This document shows, piece after piece, positions 1 to 6,126 of a DNA stretch of 10,675 nucleotides. The stretch is from Kiritimatiellia bacterium (GTDB lineage Bacteria > Verrucomicrobiota > Kiritimatiellia > RFP12 > UBA1067), in NCBI GenBank assembly GCA_900767325.1, contig CAAFYT010000045.1:1-10675 (forward strand), given 5' to 3'. The notes under the pieces are model-generated. The model worked only from the letters and a program-made list of their open reading frames with translations, had not been told where the DNA came from and ran no database searches. Numbering within the stretch: the stretch's first letter is position 1; each line of letters begins with the position of its first letter. The translations under genes were made by a program, and so were the position numbers.

Positions 1-50
1 ACGCCCAATGTCGCCACGACGGCCTTTTCCTTAAGCGACATCGTGTTCAT
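1..50 (-). CDS. Partial 5' end of a GspM/PilO-position protein
   Basis: Only the first 16 codons are present before the window ends; they read MNTMSLKEKAVVATLG. The ATG overlaps the TGA of the upstream GspL-like gene as ATGA. A purine-rich AGGAGG/GGAGG lies 4-7 bases ahead, which makes this the best-supported start in the window. The short basic, charged N-terminus turning hydrophobic (AVVATLG) is what is expected of a small bitopic inner-membrane protein. In type II secretion and type IV pilus clusters the gene after GspL (or PilM-PilN) is GspM or PilO, so that is the likely identity. This rests on position, not on family motifs, since too little sequence is visible. A second ATG three codons downstream is a less likely start because it is farther from the ribosome binding site. 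Confidence 0.6.
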   Translation of the reverse strand, partial: MNTMSLKEKAVVATLG

Positions 51-1282
51 TGATCCTCCTCCGTCGCGCAAGACAGGTCGAGGTCGAAGCGCTGCTTGCC
101 GCCCTTCGAGGCCGACGGCCCGCTGAGCTCGACGATCGGAAACACCTTCTCGCCGTCGCCCTCGTCCCCGCCGGCGAGCTCCGCCATCACGTTCTTGAAC
201 TCATACACCTGCGAAGCCGCGTCGGCCTCGCCCGAGAGCCGCACACCCTCGTCGCGCTTGAAGTTCCAGCTCGAGAGCGTCACGCCCTCGGGGAGGCGAT
301 CCGAGATCGCCTTCATGATCTCGAGCGCCCCGCGGTTGTGGTCGGCGTATTTGCCGATGAGATCGACCTTCGCCTTCATGTCCTTCACCTCGGCATATTG
401 GCGCGCGTGCCGCTTCGAGAGCGACTTCTGGTGATCGGTCATGAACCCGTAGGCGATCGGCACGCCGAAGAGTATCGCCATCGCCAGCAACCACACGCCG
501 CCGGCGATCGAAAGATACTTGACGAGCTTCGCCTTGAACCGCGTCTCCGAAAGAACCTCCGCCCACGAAGATGGCAGCGCGTTCAGCGCCGCCGGGTCTT
601 CGCTGCGCTCCGCCACGCCCACGAGCGCCGCATCCGCGCCGACCGCGAGCCGCCTCGCCGGCGCCGCGAGCCCGGTCTCCGGCGCGGCTTCGTCGCCCGC
701 GGTCACGTAGACGACCTCGCCCACGTCGCGCGCAGAGCCGAAATCCTCGGCCTCCAGGAGCGAGAGCATGATCTCGCGCTTCAGATCGCCCTCGTCGACG
801 ACGGCGCGGATGACCAGGGGCTGGTCGTCGTCCAGCACGATCAGCGAGATGCAGTCCGCCGACCTGATCAGCACCAGCCGGCGCAGCGGGACGCTCCCGG
901 CCCCGAGACTCGCCCACAGCCCGCGCAGCTGGCCGATCGCCAGCGAATCGACGCGCGTCACGTTGAGCTTGGCGCCGTCCAGGGCTTCGGCGATGTCGTC
1001 CGCCGCGCTCTCCGGCAACGCCGCCGCCATCACGATCGTGCCGTCCTCGCCCTCGCGCACCGTCTCGCAGCTCACGGTCAGCGGCTCGTCGGGGAACGGA
1101 CTCATGCGCTGAAGAACAGGCGTCGCAACGGCCACCGCGTCTTCCCCGGCAGGCACGCGAACCACCTTGACGATCAGCCGGCTGAGCGGCAAAGCGAGAA
1201 CGGCTTCGCGCCCTCTCTCACCGGGCGCGAATACGCGCAAAGAGCCGCCTTCGAAGGCGGCGACCTGGATATCCTTCAACAC
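47..1282 (-). CDS. GspL-like type II secretion / type IV pilus platform protein (PilM + PilN type fusion)
   Basis: This is a 411-residue inner-membrane assembly protein. Residues about 1-235 form an alternating strand/helix region resembling the actin-like cytoplasmic domain of PilM/GspL (start LKDIQVAAFEGGSLRVF; VTRVDSLAIGQLRGL at about 108-122). One strong membrane segment lies at about 258-280. A charged, coiled-coil-like stretch follows at about 283-312. A PilN-type ferredoxin-like periplasmic domain covers about 318-405, with the typical phrase RLPEGVTLSSWNF (329-341) followed by a strand and helix. Having both parts in one chain is the GspL architecture; type IV pilus systems usually split them into PilM and PilN. 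The role would be to couple the cytoplasmic ATPase to the pseudopilus or pilus. The start is a GTG with no ribosome binding site, 8 bases after an extended -10 element. The stop overlaps the next gene, a likely GspM/PilO. The choice between secretion and pilus systems cannot be made from this window. Confidence 0.68.
   Translation of the reverse strand: MLKDIQVAAFEGGSLRVFAPGERGREAVLALPLSRLIVKVVRVPAGEDAVAVATPVLQRMSPFPDEPLTVSCETVREGEDGTIVMAAALPESAADDIAEALDGAKLNVTRVDSLAIGQLRGLWASLGAGSVPLRRLVLIRSADCISLIVLDDDQPLVIRAVVDEGDLKREIMLSLLEAEDFGSARDVGEVVYVTAGDEAAPETGLAAPARRLAVGADAALVGVAERSEDPAALNALPSSWAEVLSETRFKAKLVKYLSIAGGVWLLAMAILFGVPIAYGFMTDHQKSLSKRHARQYAEVKDMKAKVDLIGKYADHNRGALEIMKAISDRLPEGVTLSSWNFKRDEGVRLSGEADAASQVYEFKNVMAELAGGDEGDGEKVFPIVELSGPSASKGGKQRFDLDLSCATEEDQ
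55..62 (-). promoter_or_regulatory. Strong ribosome binding site for the leftmost partial gene
   Basis: On the minus strand the bases read GGAGGAGG followed by ATCA and ATG. GGAGG sits 7 bases and AGGAGG 4 bases before the ATG at 50. This lies inside the last codons of the preceding gene (E-E-D-Q-stop) and fixes the start of the partial gene, which the coding frame alone could not do. Confidence 0.75.
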
Positions 1283-1290
1283 GACCCGTA

Positions 1291-1320
1291 ATTATACCAA
1301 ATTTTCAATCGCCATGCCAC
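1291..1320 (-). promoter_or_regulatory. Extended -10 promoter for the GspL-like gene
   Basis: The minus strand carries TGGTATAAT: a perfect -10 hexamer (1291-1296) preceded by the TG of an extended -10 (1297-1299). A weak -35 candidate GTGGCA (1315-1320, 4 of 6 matches to TTGACA) lies 18 bases upstream. The -10 overlaps the last codons of the fucose gene (its TAA stop is within TATAAT). Only 8 bases separate the hexamer from the GTG start, so initiation 6-8 bases downstream would produce a leaderless or nearly leaderless transcript. Confidence 0.65.
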
Positions 1321-3310
1321 GCGCATCGATGTCAAAGTTGTAGAATCTCGAAGTCGGGCTCGGAGGATTTTTCTCCAGCATCCGGCGAATCCGCCGCGCA
1401 TCGCCCGCCGTCTTCGCCAAGATGTACATGAACCCGCCGCCGCCCGCGCCGGCCAGAGAGACCGCGGAGACGAAGGGCCGGATCGCGTCGATGATGTCGT
1501 CGACCTTCTCGTTGGTCGAACCCGCGTCGAGGAGCTTCTTGTCGCGCCAGTAGGCGTTCACGCACTCGGCGAAGGTCGCGAGATCGCCGCGTCGAACCGC
1601 CTTGGCCGCCCGCTCGGCGCCGTCCTTGACGGAACCGATGAGGATCCTGCCGAAATCGTGGGGATTGTCCGCATAAAAACCCAGCACGCGTCGCAGGACG
1701 TTGCGCGCCATGCGCTTCTGTCCCGTGAAGTAGAGGAGCGAGCGCTCCTTGAGCGCCTTGAGGAACTTCGGCTCCGGCGCGATCGCGTCGAGCTGCACGC
1801 GCTGGCGCTCGCCCTTCTCCGAGCGCATGATCTTCACGCCCGGCGTCATGCCCGCGAACTGGTCCTCCCAGCCGCCGCCCGTGCGCATCTCCTGCTCCAG
1901 ACGCAGCGTCAACTCGCCGATCTCCCCGCAGTCGACCCGCCCGAGCAGGGCTGCGATCGTCGCCGCGCCGAGAATGGACGAGGTTCCCATGCCGCTGCCC
2001 TTCGGCAGATCCGCCGAGATCACGATATCCAGCCCGCGCGCGCCGAACCTGAAGCCCGTCACGGTCAGGGCGCTCTTGACGAGGCAGCACCAGTCGTGCG
2101 GATCGTGGTGATCGGCGATCTCGGCGGCGCTGCGGATGAGCTTGCGCTTGCCGAGGTCACGCGAGATGACGCGCACGAACCGATCGCGGCGCGTCTTCAC
2201 CGTAACCTCGATCGGCCGCGCCCCGTCCAGCGTCACCGCCGCCGCAAGAACCGTTCCGCCCTCCTTGCAGCAGATCGGCGGCGTGTCGCTCCAGCCGCCC
2301 GCGAAATCGATGCGCACGGGCGCCGTGACGCGGATGAAGCTCCTCACGTCCAGAAGCCGCGCGTGATTGACGCGCTTCATCTTCTCGCCCAGGGCGTGCT
2401 TCTCCCAGAGTCCATCGGTCTTGAAGGTGTCGTCGATCCGGTACTTCAGGTGGTACCAACCGTCCCGCCCGAGCGGGAGCGAGGTCAGGCACTCGCCCCG
2501 CGCGAGATCGATCCGCCCGTAGGAGGCCGGAACGTTCGTGACGATGTTCTCGCCGCCGAGCTTCCCGATCGGCGCTTCCACGCCGTCGATCAGCGCGCCG
2601 TTCCGCCCGATCTTCTCCAGGAGTTCGCGCGACGAGCCGATGTGGAAGAAGTCGCACGCCGGCACCACGCTCACGCGGAACGGGGCGAAGCCCGCAAGCA
2701 GCATCTTCGGGAATTCGTCGTAGATGTCGCCCGCGATCGGCAGCTCCCTCATCTTCGCCGCCGTCTTCCAGTCGAACTGCAGGATCCCCGTGTCGATCAG
2801 AAAGCGCCCCTTCGAGACGTTCGGCTTCTGCAGGAAGTCCGCCACAGAGCCGTCCTTTCGGGCGATGTAGACCCCGTGCCGCCGGGCCTGCCAGGGTCCG
2901 TCCGGATACGCCACGCCCGTCACGCCGGAGGACGCGAGGGCGACCTTGGAGTAGTCGAGGTAGGGGATCACGTCGCCGCAGCAGACGAACACGCCCTTTC
3001 GCGCCGGAAGCTTCTCCATCGCCTCGACGATGTGGTCGAGCATCGGCCGGCCATCGCGCATCGGCACGAACGCCTTGCCCATCGCGGCGTACGCGATCGT
3101 GCGCTTCGCGTCGCCGCCGCTGTGGCAGATGAGAACCCGCCCCCCGGCCTCGATCTTCCGCAGAACATTGACCGTCGCGCCCAGCGAGCCGACGCGCCGA
3201 TTGCCCGGATCGGGAACCACGAGGAACCCCGCGCGCCCCTTGAGCTGTTCCCGATACCCCCTGGCCTGCGCCGAATTGGCGGCCGTGACGACGATCAGAT
3301 CGAATTTCAT
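1292..3310 (-). CDS. fkp: Bifunctional fucokinase / fucose-1-phosphate guanylyltransferase (Fkp-like)
   Basis: This 672-residue fusion is predicted to make GDP-L-fucose from L-fucose by the salvage route (ATP-dependent 1-phosphorylation, then GTP-dependent nucleotidyl transfer), supplying surface glycans. The N-terminal pyrophosphorylase-type domain (about 1-320) shows VGSLGATVNVL (40-50), ICHSGGDAKR (61-70; HAGGxSxR in relatives) and GWYHLKYRIDDTFK (284-297). The C-terminal GHMP kinase (about 327-672) shows RIDFAGGWSDTPP (333-345), the ATP loop LPKGSGMGTSS (435-445), GGGWEDQFAG (478-487) and the glycine motif AGAGGGGF (620-627). Bacteroides Fkp is about 949 residues, so this version is shorter by roughly 280, mainly in the linker/beta-helix part. 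The ATG lies 1 base after the stop of the ribonuclease gene and has only a weak AGG ahead, which suggests translational coupling. A longer in-frame start at 3367 lies inside that gene and is unlikely. The fusion class is clear; the exact sugar (fucose or a related 6-deoxy sugar or heptose) is inferred. Confidence 0.78.
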   Translation of the reverse strand: MKFDLIVVTAANSAQARGYREQLKGRAGFLVVPDPGNRRVGSLGATVNVLRKIEAGGRVLICHSGGDAKRTIAYAAMGKAFVPMRDGRPMLDHIVEAMEKLPARKGVFVCCGDVIPYLDYSKVALASSGVTGVAYPDGPWQARRHGVYIARKDGSVADFLQKPNVSKGRFLIDTGILQFDWKTAAKMRELPIAGDIYDEFPKMLLAGFAPFRVSVVPACDFFHIGSSRELLEKIGRNGALIDGVEAPIGKLGGENIVTNVPASYGRIDLARGECLTSLPLGRDGWYHLKYRIDDTFKTDGLWEKHALGEKMKRVNHARLLDVRSFIRVTAPVRIDFAGGWSDTPPICCKEGGTVLAAAVTLDGARPIEVTVKTRRDRFVRVISRDLGKRKLIRSAAEIADHHDPHDWCCLVKSALTVTGFRFGARGLDIVISADLPKGSGMGTSSILGAATIAALLGRVDCGEIGELTLRLEQEMRTGGGWEDQFAGMTPGVKIMRSEKGERQRVQLDAIAPEPKFLKALKERSLLYFTGQKRMARNVLRRVLGFYADNPHDFGRILIGSVKDGAERAAKAVRRGDLATFAECVNAYWRDKKLLDAGSTNEKVDDIIDAIRPFVSAVSLAGAGGGGFMYILAKTAGDARRIRRMLEKNPPSPTSRFYNFDIDARGMAIENLV

Positions 3311-3311
3311 G

Positions 3312-4712
3312 TCAGTCGAACCTGTAGGTTTGGCCGGGCAAAGGCGCCACGGCATTGGCGATTCCATGTTCCTTCATCAGCTCCACCATCGCCGCGACCT
3401 TCTCGGGTTCGCCGTGGACCGCGAAGGCGTGGCGGACATTGTCCTTGACCTCGTCGAGCCAGTCGACAAGCCCCGCGCGATCGGCATGCGCCGAGAGCGC
3501 GTTGATGACCTCGACGCGCGCCTTGAGCGCGACCTCCTCGCCCAGCACGCGAATCGACTCGCGCTTCTCGACGATGCGCCGCCCGAGCGTGTTCTCGGCC
3601 TGGAAGCCGCAGATCAGGACGATGTTGTCCGGATCCTGCACGCAGTGCTTGAGGTGGTGCAGAACCCGCCCGCCTTCGCACATGCCGCTCGCCGCGATGA
3701 TGATCATCGGCCCCGGCGTCTCGTTCAGCGCCATCGACTCCTCCGGCGTGCCGACGAACACCAGACCGGGATACGAGAGCGGATCCCGGCCCTCCGCGAG
3801 CATCGCGCGCGCCTCCGCGTTGTAGACCTCGCGGTGGCTCGCGTAGATCCGCGTCGCCTTCTGCGAAAGCGGCGAATCGATGAAGACCCGGACCTCGCGC
3901 GGAACCTTGTTCTTCTCCCGGAGGCGGTTCAGGTAGTAGATGATCTGCTGGGTGCGCCCGACAGAGAACGCCGGAACGAGCAGCTTCGAGTTGTGCCGGT
4001 CGATGTGCTTCAGGTACTTCTCGAGCCGCAGCTCGATGTCGTCCGCCGAGGGATGGTACTTGTCGGCGTAGGTCGATTCGAGGAGCAGGATGTCGGCTCC
4101 GGACGGATATTCGTAGTGCCGCAGGATCGGCTGGTCGGGCTGCCCCAGATCGCCCGAGAAGAGCAGCCGGTGGTTGTGCCCCCGATCGCTGCGGATGTCG
4201 AGCTGGACGAGCGCGCTGCCGAGGATGTGCCCCGCGTTGAAGAACTCCAGCGTGATCCCCTTGCTGATCTCGCGCGGCTCGTGCAGATGCGTCGGCACGA
4301 AGAGCTGCATCAGCGCCGTGACATCCGACTCCTCGTACAGCGGTTCGAAGAGCCGCTTCCCCTCCTTCCGCCGCCGCTTGTTGACGTATTCGAGATCGCG
4401 CTTCTGCAGAAAGCAGGAATCCCGCAGCATGACGTCGCACAAGTCGGTCGTCGACTGCCGCGCGAACACGCGCCCCCTGAAGCCCTGCTTCACGAGCTGC
4501 GGCAGGTTTCCGGAATGGTCGATGTGCGCGTGCGACAGGATGACGTAGTCGATCGTCTTGGGGTCGATCGGCAGATTGCGGTTCTTCTCGAACGCCTCCT
4601 TCCGATGGCCCTGATAGAGCCCGCAGTCGAGCAGGATCCGCTTGCCGTTCGCCTCGACGAGATGCATCGAACCCGTCGTCGTCTGCGCCGCACCGTAGAA
4701 TGTGATCTTCAT
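3312..4712 (-). CDS. Metallo-beta-lactamase / beta-CASP ribonuclease (CPSF73/TTHA0252-like)
   Basis: This 466-residue protein has the full set of motifs of the RNA-processing beta-CASP family. The metal site HAHIDH lies at 61-66. The third metal-ligand region NAGHILGSA has its histidine at 162, and FSGDLG has its aspartate at 188. The beta-CASP insert includes LLESTYADK (acidic residue 212), VPAFSVGRTQQ (246-256) and ASGMCEGGRV (341-350). The C-terminal RNA-specificity domain has SAHAD (histidine 409) and VHGEPEK (histidine 433). Length matches bacterial relatives such as Thermus TTHA0252 (about 430), so an endo/exoribonuclease acting in RNA processing or decay is likely; it is clearly not a beta-lactamase. 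The N-terminus MKITFYGAAQTTTGS aligns naturally with the family, which supports the ATG at 4712. There is no Shine-Dalgarno sequence, and an extended -10 lies 9 bases upstream. The next gene, Fkp-like, starts 1 base after the stop. The in-frame extension to 5444 would run through ispA and is rejected. Confidence 0.88.
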   Translation of the reverse strand: MKITFYGAAQTTTGSMHLVEANGKRILLDCGLYQGHRKEAFEKNRNLPIDPKTIDYVILSHAHIDHSGNLPQLVKQGFRGRVFARQSTTDLCDVMLRDSCFLQKRDLEYVNKRRRKEGKRLFEPLYEESDVTALMQLFVPTHLHEPREISKGITLEFFNAGHILGSALVQLDIRSDRGHNHRLLFSGDLGQPDQPILRHYEYPSGADILLLESTYADKYHPSADDIELRLEKYLKHIDRHNSKLLVPAFSVGRTQQIIYYLNRLREKNKVPREVRVFIDSPLSQKATRIYASHREVYNAEARAMLAEGRDPLSYPGLVFVGTPEESMALNETPGPMIIIAASGMCEGGRVLHHLKHCVQDPDNIVLICGFQAENTLGRRIVEKRESIRVLGEEVALKARVEVINALSAHADRAGLVDWLDEVKDNVRHAFAVHGEPEKVAAMVELMKEHGIANAVAPLPGQTYRFD

Positions 4713-4721
4713 CGCAAGGCA

Positions 4722-4730
4722 ATTATACCA
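4722..4730 (-). promoter_or_regulatory. Extended -10 promoter for the beta-CASP ribonuclease gene
   Basis: In the short ispA/ribonuclease gap the minus strand reads TATGGTATAAT, a perfect -10 hexamer (4722-4727) with an upstream TG (4728-4730). No hexamer resembling TTGACA is seen 16-18 bases upstream, as expected for extended -10 promoters. The ATG follows after 9 bases (TGCCTTGCG), so a start point at normal distance leaves a leader of about 0-3 bases. Confidence 0.62.
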
Positions 4731-4734
4731 TAAA

Positions 4735-5502
4735 TCAGGCCGTTCGGCCCACCAGTTTTTTCGCAAGATCGCGCAGGAAACGCGTTTCGCCCGCGAGGGT
4801 CTCCACTGCGGCGAGCGCTTCGGCCGTGGAATCGGCGACGCGCCGCTCGAGCTCCGCCCGCGACTGCGCGCCGTCGCCATCCAGGAGATCGTCCTCGTAC
4901 TGGAACGCCAGCCCGAGATTGAGCGCATAGCGCTCCATCGCCCGCACGTCTTCGTCGCTCCCGCCTCCCGCCAAGGCGCCCATCTTCGCCGCCGCGATGA
5001 AGAGATCCGCCGTCTTGTGGCGGTAGATGTAGTCGATGTCGGCCCCCGCGTTCCGGTCGATGTCCTCGACCTGCCCCCGCACGACGCCCACCCCCATCTC
5101 GCCGAGCGTGTCCACGATCTCCCGCACATTGCGCGGCGCCTTCGCCGCCACCCGATAGGCGAGCGCGAGAAGCGCGTCGCCCGCCAGGATCGCATTCGCC
5201 TCGCCGAAGCGCTTCCAGACCGTGGGGCTTCCGCGCCGCTCCACGTCGTTGTCCATCGCCGGCAGGTCGTCGTGCACGAGCGTGTAGTTGTGGAGGATCT
5301 CGATCGCGGCCGCCGGATAGCGCGCCTCCTCCGCCCGCGCGCCGACGGCCTGCGCCGCCCCGAGACAGACGAGCGGACGGATCCGCTTGCCGCCCGTGCC
5401 GACGGCGTAGCGCATCGCCTCCGAAAGCACGGCGGGGCGCGCATCCACCGGCGGCAGGACCTCGTCCAGCGTCGTCTCGACGATTCTCAGAAGCCCGTCC
5501 AT
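4735..5502 (-). CDS. ispA: Polyprenyl diphosphate synthase, farnesyl/geranylgeranyl type (IspA-like)
   Basis: This 255-residue trans-isoprenyl diphosphate synthase condenses DMAPP/GPP with IPP in the cytosol to make C15-C20 chains for quinones and undecaprenol. Visible motifs are GGKRIRP (37-43), the first aspartate-rich motif DDLPAMD (78-84) preceded by YTLVH, which suits a bacterial FPP-type enzyme, FGEANAILAGDALL (99-112), GQVEDID (143-149), HKTADLF (162-168) and the second aspartate motif FQYEDDLLD (200-208). E. coli IspA is 299 residues. Most of the difference lies just after the second aspartate motif, where the loop with the GKSTYP-type motif appears to be missing. The ATG follows the purN stop by 6 bases; the AGGGAG in that gap touches the ATG, an unusually short spacing that suggests coupled translation. 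An extended -10 for the next gene follows directly after the stop. Confidence 0.88.
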   Translation of the reverse strand: MDGLLRIVETTLDEVLPPVDARPAVLSEAMRYAVGTGGKRIRPLVCLGAAQAVGARAEEARYPAAAIEILHNYTLVHDDLPAMDNDVERRGSPTVWKRFGEANAILAGDALLALAYRVAAKAPRNVREIVDTLGEMGVGVVRGQVEDIDRNAGADIDYIYRHKTADLFIAAAKMGALAGGGSDEDVRAMERYALNLGLAFQYEDDLLDGDGAQSRAELERRVADSTAEALAAVETLAGETRFLRDLAKKLVGRTA

Positions 5503-5508
5503 CTCCCT

Positions 5509-6126
5509 TCAGCCCGTGATGACGACCTTCCGTCCCTCAAGCCGATAGTTCCCCTTCGCGATGATGTCGAGCGCCTCCGGATACGCGAGGTGCTCCTGCT
5601 CCTGGATGCGCGCGTGAAGGGTCTCCGGCGTGTCGTGCGCCAGAATCGGCACGGCCTTCTGCACGAGAATCGGCCCCGAATCCGTTCCGGCGTCGACGAA
5701 GTGCACCGTGACCCCGGCGACCTTGCACCCGTAGTCGAGCGCCTGCTCCCAGCTCCGCAGCCCGGGAAACGCCGGCAGGAGCGCGGGGTGGATGTTGACG
5801 ACGCGATTCGGGAACGCGGCGAGCAACTTCGGCTTCACGATGCGCATGAAGCCGGCCAGCACCACCGTATCCACCTCGGCCTCCTTCAGGAGCGCGATGC
5901 ACCGATCCTCCGCCTCGCCTTCGAGCTTCGTGAGGAACGGCGCGCAGTCGAGATGCCGGCCGGGGATCCCCTGCTCCTTCGCGCGGTCGAGGATCTTCGC
6001 ATCCGGCACGTCGGAGAGCACGATCCGGATCTCCGCATCGAGCTTGCCGATCGCGATGGCGTCGACGATCGACTGCATGTTGGATCCGAATCCGGACCCC
6101 AAGACGCCCAATTTCAGCTTTCTCAT
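5509..6126 (-). CDS. purN: Phosphoribosylglycinamide formyltransferase PurN
   Basis: This 205-residue enzyme transfers the formyl group of N10-formyltetrahydrofolate to GAR in de novo purine synthesis. Near its N-terminus it has the GSGFGSN phosphate-binding loop (10-16). The formyl-transfer site VVNIHPALLPAFPG (109-122) contains the catalytic asparagine 111 and histidine 113. DAGTDSGPILVQ (145-156) carries the catalytic aspartate 149, matching Asn106/His108/Asp144 of the E. coli enzyme. The C-terminal QEQEHLAYPEAL (176-187) is also typical. Length is normal for the family (about 190-215). The ATG overlaps the TGA of the ribonuclease gene as ATGA, and AAGGA sits 7 bases ahead, which fixes this start over the much longer open frame reaching 7299. 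Co-transcription with the neighbours is likely; no other purine gene is next to it. Confidence 0.95.
   Translation of the reverse strand: MRKLKLGVLGSGFGSNMQSIVDAIAIGKLDAEIRIVLSDVPDAKILDRAKEQGIPGRHLDCAPFLTKLEGEAEDRCIALLKEAEVDTVVLAGFMRIVKPKLLAAFPNRVVNIHPALLPAFPGLRSWEQALDYGCKVAGVTVHFVDAGTDSGPILVQKAVPILAHDTPETLHARIQEQEHLAYPEALDIIAKGNYRLEGRKVVITG

Noticed and set aside
4738..4749. Small inverted repeat GGCC-GTTC-GGCC at the end of ispA, as a possible terminator.
   Set aside because: The stem is only 4 pairs, lies partly inside the coding region, and is not followed by a T-run on either strand.
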